Of a DNA stretch of 64,000 nucleotides, positions 48,479-56,599 are shown piece after piece (the first letter of the stretch is position 1; each line of letters begins with the position of its first letter). The notes beneath the pieces are model-generated. The model saw nothing but the letters and a program-made list of their open reading frames with translations. It did not search any database and had not been told where the DNA came from. The stretch spans positions 124,001 through 188,000 of the forward strand of contig JADJWF010000002.1 in assembly GCA_016716505.1 (NCBI GenBank). The letters run 5' to 3'. The translations under genes were made by a program, and so were the position numbers. This DNA is from Verrucomicrobiota bacterium (GTDB taxonomy: Bacteria; Verrucomicrobiota; Verrucomicrobiia; Limisphaerales; J093).

Positions 48479-50766
48479 GGTTTTCGTGCCGAATGAACTT
48501 CCGCCGCCTGAGCCGCCACGGGGCCGGCGAGTTGGGGAATCCGGCGCGGTTGATCCGCCGTCTCCGGATTGGCCGCCGGTTCCGCGTCCTGAGCGGCCCC
48601 GGCGGCGGCCTGTGGAGCGGCCGCAGCCGGAAGGGCGGGCGCCACCTTCACCTTGAGTTCGGTGCGGGCGATCTCGGTGACGGGAGAAGTCAACGTGTTG
48701 GTCTCGCCGAGCAGGTAGTTGAGGAGGAACTGATCCACCTTGCGGTACTGGAGTGTCACGGCGATGCGGTACTCGCCGGCTTGCGCCGGGGCAGGCACCG
48801 CCGGCGCGGGCACCTCCAAGGTTTCCGCGCCTCCGGCCGGAGGTTCCGCTTCACTGGCCGCCACCGCGCCGCTGCACGGGATGGTGAAGTTGACCGTGTC
48901 CGAATAGCCCGGGAACAACGCGCGGCGGAAGCGCACGCCCACCATTTCCCAGAGGTTGTGCCGGTCAATGAGGTTGCCGTGCTGATCCACCGGTTCGGCC
49001 TTGAACAGGAACGTGCCGGGCTGGAGGAAGTTCTTTTCGTCCCGCTTGCCCGAGGTCCAGACCACCTGGCCGGCGTCGTCCGTGACGGTGATGTCGAGCC
49101 AGCTCTGGATGATGTCCAGCGGGCCGGTGGGGAAGTCGTGGCCGACCTTGTTGGAAGCCATGACCACCCGCAGCGGAATGGGCTCGCCCGGGGCAACGGA
49201 GGCCGGAGCGGAAGCGGCCAGTTTCACGATGGGCCCGTGCGCCCATTTGTCGGCAATCTCCGGAACGGCGAACTCGCCGCGAAGCCATTGTTCGGTCAGT
49301 TCCAGGTGCCTCTTCCAGCCGGGCAGTTCGTCATCCTGAAAGGTGGGGATGATGGTGTTCGCGCCGAGGAAGCGGTGACTGCGGTGCTTGCCGTCCCGCG
49401 CGTGGCGGTTGTAGTCCAGCGCATCGCCGGCGGCCGGGTCCCGCGAGTCCACCAGCGGCATGTGACACTCCCGGCACTCGATGGTCTTGCGGGGGTCACC
49501 CTTCTTGTTCCAGTGGCTGGCGGCCCAGTTATCGTACTGGTTCTGGAGCTGCACCCAGCCGACGCGGTTGACCTCGGCGTCAATGAACTGCTTGTGGCAG
49601 GCCGCGCAGTACTCCGGTTTCTTGAACGAGCGCTTGGCCAGTTTGTTGTGTTCGGCCGGATAGCTCCGGATGAGGAAATCGCGCAGCAACCGGGCCGGGC
49701 CGTTGGTGGCCCATTGCCAGAGATACTCGGCCGGCTGCGTGACCGTGTAGTTGGCATTGCCCTTGATGTCGGTTTCCCGAATCGCGTGACAGGCGAGGCA
49801 CGATACGCCCTCCTGGTAGCCGTGCAGGCCCGTGAGGTTCTCGACAAAGATGTTCTTGGTGCCGCTGAAAAGGGAGATGGGATCGTGGCAGCCGCCACAG
49901 TAGCGCGTGGACTCAGGTCCGTTTTGCTGGGCCATGACGTTCTGGATGCCGAGAAAAATCTTGTCCATCGCGGCGTAGCGATGGGCGCTGGGTTCCCATT
50001 CTTCCAGGATTTGTTCGTGGCATCCCGCGGTGCCGCAGGAGTGCGAGCCGGCCAGGGAGCGGGCGTCAAACGCGCCGCCGGTGTCGGTCTTCGCCAGACT
50101 CGGCGCAAACGGTCGGTTGGTGCCGTACAGGAAGCTGTAGTCCTCGGGAAACTGATTCACGTAGCGGGTGCCGGAGTAGATCAGCGCCAGCCCGAAACAG
50201 GCCGCCACGCCCATCCCGGCGAGGACCGTGGCCCGGATCGCGGACCGCGCCAAACCGGGAACAGGGGCGGTCTTGCGCTGGCGCAAAGCCGAAGCCACCA
50301 GGTGCGGTGCCAAGCCGGCCAGCATCACCAAGGTGGAAACGAGATGCACCTGGCGCCAGAACGCGGTCGTCCTGACCCCGACGACCGCTTGGACCGTCAA
50401 GACCACACCGGACGCGGACACCACCGCCAGCGCCGCCAGCGCCACCCACCCGAGCACCGTGATGTGCGACGCCGCGTAAGTCCGGTAGTCGGCGACGTGC
50501 CGCGCGCAATACCACGCCACCGGCAGCAACAGGACCGCGCCGACCGCGGTGTGGAGCAACACGCTCCATTGAATCGCCGCGTGGAACGGCGCCAGCGTGA
50601 TCAGCAGGCCGGTGAGCGTTTCAAACAGCAGGGCCGCCAGGGTCAACGTTGCCAGCCAGTGGCCCCAGCCCCACCGGGAAGGCGCGGGTCGGGAAGCCAT
50701 CACTGGATTCGGGGGCGCGCCCTCCGCGGCGTGCGACGGGCTCTCGAAGGATTCTTGGTTGCTCAT
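48475..50766 (-). CDS. Membrane b-type plus multihaem c-type cytochrome (five c-haem motifs)
   Basis: A 763-residue protein in two parts. Residues 35-200 are five membrane helices with several His (H62, H72, H101, H141, H155) arranged like a small b-type cytochrome. The extracytoplasmic part has five haem c sites: C244-x4-C-H250, C290-x2-C-H294, C323-x2-C-H327, C387-x2-C-H391 and C431-x2-C-H435, in the order of the cytochrome c554-like family (first motif H-E-Q-I-L-E-E-W). The C-terminal 300 residues are a beta-rich domain with a Pro/Ala tail. The design suggests that quinol electrons pass from b haems to c haems and on to an outer partner; that is inference. It is cotranscribed with the FG-GAP/ASPIC/TPR gene. 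Confidence 0.88.
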   Translation of the reverse strand: MSNQESFESPSHAAEGAPPNPVMASRPAPSRWGWGHWLATLTLAALLFETLTGLLITLAPFHAAIQWSVLLHTAVGAVLLLPVAWYCARHVADYRTYAASHITVLGWVALAALAVVSASGVVLTVQAVVGVRTTAFWRQVHLVSTLVMLAGLAPHLVASALRQRKTAPVPGLARSAIRATVLAGMGVAACFGLALIYSGTRYVNQFPEDYSFLYGTNRPFAPSLAKTDTGGAFDARSLAGSHSCGTAGCHEQILEEWEPSAHRYAAMDKIFLGIQNVMAQQNGPESTRYCGGCHDPISLFSGTKNIFVENLTGLHGYQEGVSCLACHAIRETDIKGNANYTVTQPAEYLWQWATNGPARLLRDFLIRSYPAEHNKLAKRSFKKPEYCAACHKQFIDAEVNRVGWVQLQNQYDNWAASHWNKKGDPRKTIECRECHMPLVDSRDPAAGDALDYNRHARDGKHRSHRFLGANTIIPTFQDDELPGWKRHLELTEQWLRGEFAVPEIADKWAHGPIVKLAASAPASVAPGEPIPLRVVMASNKVGHDFPTGPLDIIQSWLDITVTDDAGQVVWTSGKRDEKNFLQPGTFLFKAEPVDQHGNLIDRHNLWEMVGVRFRRALFPGYSDTVNFTIPCSGAVAASEAEPPAGGAETLEVPAPAVPAPAQAGEYRIAVTLQYRKVDQFLLNYLLGETNTLTSPVTEIARTELKVKVAPALPAAAAPQAAAGAAQDAEPAANPETADQPRRIPQLAGPVAAQAAEVHSARKP

Positions 50767-50899
50767 GACAACGGACCGAACGAACGGCCGACGCCGGAGC
50801 TTGAAGCCATCGAAGAGAACAGGAATTGATGCCGGTCAACACTCAATCTGACGAGCGTTACCGCCGCCGGCACCGGAACCATTCCCGGGCATTCAACCG

Positions 50900-51829
50900 T
50901 CAGGAGGCCGCCGGCAGGTGTCGTAACTCCCGACCTTCCCGGCGGCGAATTGTGGCCTCCACCTTCGGCACGTACATCTGGGTTTCCGCCGGCAGGTGCG
51001 GGGACACGGCATCGAACGTCTTCGCGCTTCGGGCGTCGAGCGTTCGGCGCAGCCGCCCCTCGCCGCAGTTGTAGGCCGCCAGCGACAGCCGCCAGTCCTT
51101 GAACCGCCCAAACAGATGGCGCAGGTATCGGCTGGAGGCGCCCGCACTCTTGTGGGGATCCGTGCGCTCGTCGGTCGGGGTGAGCGAGAGACCGAAGCTT
51201 CGCGCCGTCGCCGGCATCAGTTGAAAGAGTCCGACCGCTCCCGCCGGACTCCGCGCGGCGGGGTCGAAGGAGGACTCCACCTCCGCCAGCCACACCAGTT
51301 CGCCGGGCACCTTTTCGGCCATGAAGACGGGCTTGAGCTGCTTGACCAGCCCAGGCGCCCGCTCCGGTGGCGGGCGCTTCTCGAGTTGCTGGCGCCACGC
51401 CTGCCGTTGGCGTTCCGCCGGCGGATTCGCGCGGGGCGGGACGGGCCGGCCCGGTTTGGGCGGCGGCGAAGGGGGACGGCCGCGCAGTTCCTCCGCCACC
51501 GCGAAGTAGTCGAGCCGGGACTTGAGCCAGGCCGCGAAGGGGGCGGTGGCGTCACTGCGCTCGAGCCATGGCACCAGCCCGGCCGCTGTCTGGCCGAGCG
51601 CAGCGAGGTCCAGCACGGAGTCGCCCTGGAACCGCATCTGAATCCGGCGGAGGAGGCCCTCGACTTGCGCCACGTCAATCCGGTCCAGAGCCTCCACCAC
51701 CCGCTCGTCGAGGTTTTCCTCAGCCCAAGCGCGGCCGCGTTGCAGGAGTTCACCCAGTCCCAACTCGTCCTGCGCCCGGGCGACGCCGGTCAGCGCAAGG
51801 ATGGCGCCGATGAACTGTCGCCGCTTCAC
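50900..51829 (-). CDS. Lytic transglycosylase (SLT domain) with Tat/Sec-like signal
   Basis: A 309-residue exported peptidoglycan lyase. Start taken at GTG 51829, giving K-R-R-Q-F-I-G-A-I-L-A-L-T-G-V-A-R-A-Q as signal peptide. A helical N-terminal region (A-W-A-E-E-N-L-D-E-R, residues 30-110) is followed by a Pro-rich linker and the SLT domain: catalytic Glu in L-V-W-L-A-E-V-E-S-S-F-D-P-A-A, then G-A-V-G-L-F-Q-L-M-P-A-T-A-R, and A-A-Y-N-C-G-E-G. These are the motifs of the Slt/MltD group that cut between MurNAc and GlcNAc. It is divergent from the DUF1080 gene. An ATG 36 nt upstream (51865) is possible but overlaps the opposite promoter. Confidence 0.9.
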   Translation of the reverse strand: MKRRQFIGAILALTGVARAQDELGLGELLQRGRAWAEENLDERVVEALDRIDVAQVEGLLRRIQMRFQGDSVLDLAALGQTAAGLVPWLERSDATAPFAAWLKSRLDYFAVAEELRGRPPSPPPKPGRPVPPRANPPAERQRQAWRQQLEKRPPPERAPGLVKQLKPVFMAEKVPGELVWLAEVESSFDPAARSPAGAVGLFQLMPATARSFGLSLTPTDERTDPHKSAGASSRYLRHLFGRFKDWRLSLAAYNCGEGRLRRTLDARSAKTFDAVSPHLPAETQMYVPKVEATIRRREGRELRHLPAAS

Positions 51830-51835
51830 GGCCCC

Positions 51836-51864
51836 AAGGTAATCGCCAGTCGCGTGTCTGGCCA
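51836..51864 (-). promoter_or_regulatory. Possible promoter of the transglycosylase gene
   Basis: On the minus strand TGGCCA (51864-51859), 17-nt spacer, TACCTT (51841-51836), then 6 nt to the GTG at 51829. The -35 box is weak; the -10 position repeats the short-leader pattern. Confidence 0.35.
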
Positions 51865-51891
51865 TGCCGGAGGATGGCCCGCGTTTCCCGG

Positions 51892-51920
51892 TTGAGTCGC
51901 AGCGCCCTGCGGGGCAGACT
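51892..51920 (+). promoter_or_regulatory. Promoter of the DUF1080 gene, leaderless type
   Basis: TTGAGT (51892-51897), 17-nt spacer, CAGACT (51915-51920), then 6 nt (ACCGCC) to the ATG at 51927. No Shine-Dalgarno sequence. Confidence 0.45.
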
Positions 51921-51926
51921 ACCGCC

Positions 51927-52775
51927 ATGACACCTTCTGCTGCCGCGCCATCGCGATGTGCCTCCTCCAACCGTGTTGTCACCCGCCGGCAATTCCTGGC
52001 CCGGACGCTCCTGGTTACCGGGGCCGGCTGGGTGGCCGGCCGCAACCGCCTGCGAGCGGCGGTGGACGAAGATTGGATTCCCCTCTTCAACGGCAAGAAT
52101 CTCGACGGCTGGACGCCCAAGATCACGGGCTTCGACCTTGGCGACAATCACCTCGATACCTATCGCGTTGAGAACGGCCTGCTCCGCGTGGTGTATGACC
52201 GTTACGAGAAATTCGACGGCAAGTTCGGTCACCTGTTTTACAAGGACAAGTTCTCCCACTACCGAATCCGCGTGGAATACCGGTTCGTCGGCCAGCAGAC
52301 GCCCGGCGGGCCGGGATGGGCCTTCCGGAACAGCGGCGTCATGCTGCATTGCCAGGCCCCCGAAAGCATGGCGAAGAAGCAGGAGTTCCCCGTCTCCATC
52401 GAGGTGCAGTTGCTGGGCGGTGACGGCACCAACAAGCGCTCGACGGCCAACCTCTGCACGCCCGGGACGCACGTGGTCCTGAACGGCAAGCTGCACACGC
52501 CGCACTGCACTGACTCGACTTCGAAGACCTACCACGGTGACCAGTGGGTGACCGTCGAGATCGAGGTGCAGGGACATTCCCGCATCCGCCACCTCATCGA
52601 GGGGCAGACGGTCCTCGAGTACACCGAACCGCAACTGGACGACGCCGACGCCGACGCGAAGCGGTTGCTCGCGGCGGGCGCGCCCAAGCTGCTGGGCGAA
52701 GGCTGGATCAGCCTGCAGGCCGAGAGCCATCCCGTCGAGTTCCGCAAGGTCGAGTTGCTGCCGCTGAAGGCCTAG
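51927..52775 (+). CDS. Tat-exported DUF1080 (3-keto-disaccharide hydrolase-like) protein
   Basis: A 282-residue exported protein. The Tat signal T-R-R-Q-F-L-A-R-T-L-L-V-T-G-A-G lies at residues 19-34. The DUF1080 domain begins with the family opening W-I-P-L-F-N-G-K-N-L-D-G-W (about 50-62) and has Y-R-I-R-V-E-Y-R-F, G-W-A-F-R-N-S-G-V-M-L-H, and the closing G-W-I-S-L-Q-A-E-S-H-P-V-E-F-R-K-V. Members of this family are concanavalin-like beta-sandwiches; some cleave 3-keto-glycosides made by Gfo/Idh enzymes such as those earlier in the window. Reaction here is inferred from family only. It is transcribed alone, back-to-back with the transglycosylase. Confidence 0.93.
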   Translation: MTPSAAAPSRCASSNRVVTRRQFLARTLLVTGAGWVAGRNRLRAAVDEDWIPLFNGKNLDGWTPKITGFDLGDNHLDTYRVENGLLRVVYDRYEKFDGKFGHLFYKDKFSHYRIRVEYRFVGQQTPGGPGWAFRNSGVMLHCQAPESMAKKQEFPVSIEVQLLGGDGTNKRSTANLCTPGTHVVLNGKLHTPHCTDSTSKTYHGDQWVTVEIEVQGHSRIRHLIEGQTVLEYTEPQLDDADADAKRLLAAGAPKLLGEGWISLQAESHPVEFRKVELLPLKA

Positions 52776-52924
52776 CCGATCCCGGTTCACGGAGTTCGCT
52801 CCCCGGCCACCGGGACGCGATCCACTGCGGTCACAACCCCACCCCTCGGGCGCATGAATCGGCCCGCAACCACGCGGCCGGCGTGAGGACGGTTGCGCCG
52901 GGGCGGCGGACTCTCCGGCCTCCC

Positions 52925-52957
52925 CAAAAAAGACGGGCCGAAGCTGCCTCCGGCCCG
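52925..52957 (-). terminator. Rho-independent terminator of the DHS-like gene
   Basis: On the minus strand CGGGCCG / CGGCCCG (7 bp, 10-nt loop, 52957-52934) followed by GTC and six T (52933-52926 region). It is 32 nt after the stop at 52989. The best intrinsic terminator in the window. Confidence 0.75.
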
Positions 52958-52988
52958 ATGCGCAATCCAGCCACCCGCGCCCGGCGGA

Positions 52989-54200
52989 TCAATCCAGCAC
53001 CGGATCGCTGCCGTCCATCATCTTCACCTGGTTGTGGGTGAAATACTCGCGGGTCAGCGCTTTCATGAACTTTGCGCGTTGGTCATACAGGCGCTTGAGC
53101 TTGCGCGGCTTGTGCTTGGCCAGCGCGTAGTGCGTGAGCAACGGCATGGCGATGGTGGTATCCGTGTAGCACACGACCGCGTCGGGCAGGCGATCCGGAT
53201 CCACCTTGCCCCAACTGACCGCCTCACTCGGCGTGGCGCCGGAAAGCCCGCCGGTATCAGGCCGGGCATCCGTCACCTGGAGGAAGTAGTCCTGGCCGTA
53301 TTCCTTGATGCGGAGCACCTCCTGGATTTGCGGCTCGGTCTGGAGCATGAAGTTTTTCGGGCTGCCGCCGCCCCAGAGCACCACGGCGCTCTTGCCGCCC
53401 GCCCGCTTGGCTGCCAACACGATTGCGGTGGTCTCGTTGACATCAATGCTGGGGTTGACCCGGAGCTTGCAGCCGCGCAGTTCGACGCCGGCCACGTTCA
53501 TGCCGATGGTCGAGTCCCCGGGTGAGCTGGTGTAGCACGGCACGCCCGCGCGATAAGCGGCGGCCAGCACGGAGACATCCTTAAGCTTGTGCTTCCGCTC
53601 CCACTCGGCGCAGTAGCGGCCCAGGAGATGGTGCAGCTCGGCCGTGCCCATCTCCTTCTGGAACTCGGGCTGGAGGAGAATCTCGCGCAGGATCTCGTCC
53701 GTGGCCATCAAGCCGTCCGAGTAGGGAATGACCACATCGTAGATGCGGACGAGGTCGTTGTTGCGCAGGTCGGTATCGTCGAACTTGTAACTGCCGGCGT
53801 GGACCGGGTAGTTCAGCGCGAAGTGCATGTCGTGGTAGAGGTTCGCGCCCGTCGCGACGATCCAGTCCACGAATCCGGCCTTGATCAGCGGGATAATGCT
53901 GGAGCAACCGAGCCCTGCGGGGGTCAACGCGCCGGAAAGACTCATGCCCACGGTGACATCGGGGCCCAGCATCTTCTCCGTGAACAACTGGCAGCCTTCC
54001 TTGAGCCGGGCCGAGTTGTAGGCGAGAAAGACCTCGTCAATGATGTACGTCAGCTTCTCCCTGCCGGTGAGGTTGCGGGGCAGGATGCGCTTGCCCGACA
54101 TGTACTTCTTCTTGTGGGGACACTCCTTCTCTTTCAGCCAGTCGGGCAGGTCGGCGATGTTTTCGCGGGCGCGGATGTGAGCTCGTTCAGTTCGTGCCAT
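52989..54200 (-). CDS. Deoxyhypusine synthase-family protein
   Basis: A 403-residue cytoplasmic protein of the deoxyhypusine synthase (DHS) family. Visible family marks are T-V-G-M-S-L-S-G-A-L-T-P-A-G-L-G near 92, A-T-G-A-N-L-Y-H-D near 125, S-P-G-D-S-T near 233, the active-site region W-G-G-G-S-P-K-N-F near 292 (its Lys would be the enzyme-intermediate lysine), and the S-G-A-T-P-S-E-A-V-S-W-G-K-V NAD-site segment near 340. Bacteria lack eIF5A, so bacterial members are thought to act in polyamine metabolism, for instance homospermidine formation; this cannot be decided here. The gene has a promoter, an AAGGA ribosome-binding site 7 nt before the ATG at 54200, and its own terminator. Confidence 0.88.
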   Translation of the reverse strand: MARTERAHIRARENIADLPDWLKEKECPHKKKYMSGKRILPRNLTGREKLTYIIDEVFLAYNSARLKEGCQLFTEKMLGPDVTVGMSLSGALTPAGLGCSSIIPLIKAGFVDWIVATGANLYHDMHFALNYPVHAGSYKFDDTDLRNNDLVRIYDVVIPYSDGLMATDEILREILLQPEFQKEMGTAELHHLLGRYCAEWERKHKLKDVSVLAAAYRAGVPCYTSSPGDSTIGMNVAGVELRGCKLRVNPSIDVNETTAIVLAAKRAGGKSAVVLWGGGSPKNFMLQTEPQIQEVLRIKEYGQDYFLQVTDARPDTGGLSGATPSEAVSWGKVDPDRLPDAVVCYTDTTIAMPLLTHYALAKHKPRKLKRLYDQRAKFMKALTREYFTHNQVKMMDGSDPVLD

Positions 54201-54227
54201 AGTCGGTTCCTTGATCGTTGGCCGCGA

Positions 54228-54255
54228 AGGATACGGAGACGTGACGGCTTGCCAA
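54228..54255 (-). promoter_or_regulatory. Promoter of the DHS-like gene
   Basis: On the minus strand TTGGCA (54255-54250), 16-nt spacer, TATCCT (54233-54228), then a 27-nt leader containing AAGGA. A contrast to the leaderless-type promoters. Confidence 0.55.
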
Positions 54256-54279
54256 ACAATTTGCGGGCGCGCCGCCCGG

Positions 54280-56412
54280 CTAGAACTGGCTGAGGATCCG
54301 CTCCGCCAGCCGATCGGTCCATCCCACCGGGACCGGCGCCAGCAACTCGTGCGCGCGGGCGAAATCGGCCTCGAACAAACGGGTGCGCACCTCGGCCGCG
54401 AAACCGGGGTCGGAGGTGGCCACATTGACCTCTTGGTTGAGCCGGAGGCTGAAGTTGTTGAAGTTGGCCGAACCGAGCAGCACCCAGCCGTCCACGAGCG
54501 CCGCCTTCACGTGGGTCATGCCGGGATGGATGAAGACGCGGACGCCGTTCCGCAGCAGAGCGTTGGCCGTGACGAAGTTGTGGCTCTCCACCCCGAGCAT
54601 GTTGTTGCGATTCGGGATGATCACCCGCACGTCCACGCCGCGCCGGCGTGCGGCGATTAGCGCCTTCACGACGGTCCGGTCGGTCAGGTAGGGGTTCTCG
54701 ATGAAGACGTGATTGGCCGCCCGGCCCACCGCCGTGAACAGTGCGGTGCGAATCTGATGGTCCAGGGTCTGCGTCTTCAATACCCGCAGCGCGATGGCTC
54801 CGGGAGGCGGCGGCGCACCCGTCGGGCGCGGCGGTGTCAACAGCGCGCGAGTGGCGTAACCGAGGTCGCCCGCCGGCCCGGCGTGGGCCCACGCCAGGCG
54901 GAAGTCTCCAGCCAGTTGGTCCACGACCGGACCCCGCAGTTCCACCATCAGGTCGTGCCACTCGTAGCGGTATTCGCGGCCCACGTTCATCCCGCCGACA
55001 AATGCCACCGCGTCATCCACGAGCCACACCTTGCTGTGGTCTGCCGAGAGCCACGGATTGAGATAAGAACGCACCTTCACGGCTGACCCACGCTCGAGGT
55101 ACGAGCGGATCGAGGCCGGCTCGCGAAAACCGTCGCGCATCGGCGAGGCCGGCGGACTCGCCGCGGCAGCCAGACTGCTCATCCGGTCGAGCAGCACCCG
55201 CACTTCCACCGCCTGCGACCGCCGGCGCAGCCGATCCGCAATGTCCACCGCGACATCGTCGGTGTCGAAAATGGAAACTTGGGCGTGGATGTTCGTTTGG
55301 GCGGCTTCCAGCGCCTCTTCCAACACGGGAAAGAACTGGCCGCCGTCAATCAGCAGCCGGGCGGTCCCGCGCGCCTGCCGCGTGCCGGTCAGGCGGTCCA
55401 AGGCGCGCTCGAACCGGCCGAGATCCATCCCCGGGCGATTCGTGATTGCGGGCGGCGGTCCCGGAAAGGTCGGCAGGAGCGGCGGCACCGCGCGGTCCGC
55501 CGCGTGCAAAGCAACATTCGCCAGCCGCCCGAGCGCCGAGACCGGGTTTCTCAAAACGCCCAGCAAGTGGCTTTCGACGGTGAGTGAACCGAGCATCTTG
55601 GCGTTCACGACATACCGCGGTCGTCCCCGCGGATCATTGGGGGGCATGGGCGCGGAGAGGTACACCGTCAGCTTGCGCGAAACGTCCACCAGCATGAAAT
55701 CCGGGCGCGCCGGGTCGAGACCGGGCGAGAGGAGAAAGACCGGACCGCAGTCCCCCGCCCGGCCCCGCTCTTCCAGCGTTCGGACGATCGCGGCAGCAAA
55801 TTCGTCGGCGGTCACGGTCCGGTCCAAGGTGACGCCGGCCGGCCGGCCCGGAAGTGAAGTCTCGTGCAGGACGCCAGCGGAGTCGTGGTACAAGACCGAC
55901 TCGAAGTTCAACAACTGCACCAGCGTCCCGGCGAACGGCGTCGGGTCGGTGAGTAGTTCCGCCGCCCGCCGAGCGAGGGCAGGCCACTCGTTCGCCGGCA
56001 ACACGGTGGCGGGCCGCCAATCGGAGGCAGCGTCGGGTATCGCCGGCGCGTAGCGCTCGAGCTTGAGTTCGGCGGCGACGCGGATGTGAGCCTTGCCCTC
56101 CAACGCGCGCCGCTTCCATCGCGCGGTGAAGACGGTCTGCCCATCGGGCGAGGTCAGGAACAGCCGCACGCGTTCCCCCTTCACGAACGCGGCGGGCGCG
56201 GCCTGGCGGGTCGCGGCCAACTGTTCGGCGGACTCGATTCGCCGGGAGAACAGCGTCGGCGTAGTCGCGCCTTGGACCACCGCTTCCGCCAGAACCGCGA
56301 TCAGGAGCCCGACAAGCTGACAGCCGATCCGGCACGGACGTTGAAGCCCCCGACTTGTCCCTGTCCGAAGAAAGGCGAGAGCTTCCAGCCAACATCCAGT
56401 CATCGCCGCCAT
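54280..56412 (-). CDS. Phospholipase D-like / cardiolipin synthase-like protein
   Basis: A 710-residue protein of the PLD superfamily. A hydrophobic segment near residues 27-45 looks like a signal or anchor. A beta-rich N-terminal region of about 280 residues has no family I recognise. The C-terminal half has two HKD motifs: H-S-K-V-W-L-V-D-D with G-G-M-N-V-G-R-E-Y near residue 480, and H-V-K-A-A-L-V-D-G with G-S-A-N-F-N-N-F near 640. Both His and Lys are present, so it can be active. It may be a phospholipid hydrolase or cardiolipin synthase; the N-terminal region suggests a secreted or periplasmic enzyme. The start ATG at 56412 lies 10 nt after a good -10 box; one at 56403 is also possible. 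Confidence 0.8.
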   Translation of the reverse strand: MAAMTGCWLEALAFLRTGTSRGLQRPCRIGCQLVGLLIAVLAEAVVQGATTPTLFSRRIESAEQLAATRQAAPAAFVKGERVRLFLTSPDGQTVFTARWKRRALEGKAHIRVAAELKLERYAPAIPDAASDWRPATVLPANEWPALARRAAELLTDPTPFAGTLVQLLNFESVLYHDSAGVLHETSLPGRPAGVTLDRTVTADEFAAAIVRTLEERGRAGDCGPVFLLSPGLDPARPDFMLVDVSRKLTVYLSAPMPPNDPRGRPRYVVNAKMLGSLTVESHLLGVLRNPVSALGRLANVALHAADRAVPPLLPTFPGPPPAITNRPGMDLGRFERALDRLTGTRQARGTARLLIDGGQFFPVLEEALEAAQTNIHAQVSIFDTDDVAVDIADRLRRRSQAVEVRVLLDRMSSLAAAASPPASPMRDGFREPASIRSYLERGSAVKVRSYLNPWLSADHSKVWLVDDAVAFVGGMNVGREYRYEWHDLMVELRGPVVDQLAGDFRLAWAHAGPAGDLGYATRALLTPPRPTGAPPPPGAIALRVLKTQTLDHQIRTALFTAVGRAANHVFIENPYLTDRTVVKALIAARRRGVDVRVIIPNRNNMLGVESHNFVTANALLRNGVRVFIHPGMTHVKAALVDGWVLLGSANFNNFSLRLNQEVNVATSDPGFAAEVRTRLFEADFARAHELLAPVPVGWTDRLAERILSQF

Positions 56413-56422
56413 CACTCGGAGC

Positions 56423-56451
56423 ACCCTAGGAACCGGCCTCCGCGCGGTCAA
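56423..56451 (-). promoter_or_regulatory. Promoter of the PLD-like gene
   Basis: On the minus strand TTGACC (56451-56446), 17-nt spacer, TAGGGT (56428-56423), then 10 nt to the ATG at 56412. Confidence 0.55.
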
Positions 56452-56599
56452 ACCGGGTCGCGGGGTGACCGGGCCCGGGGGAAAACGGTCCCCGGGGGCT
56501 GATCGGCTGGCACCGCTAATGCTTTCCATGCCGACAGAATTCTCAGCCCCAGACAGGCGATGCCTGAAACGGTCAGCCGCTCAAATCCAGTTCGCGCCT

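Noticed and set aside
48493..50829. Plus-strand frame of 778 codons opposite the cytochrome gene
   Set aside because: The minus strand has membrane helices and five haem sites; the plus-strand product has no recognisable domain.
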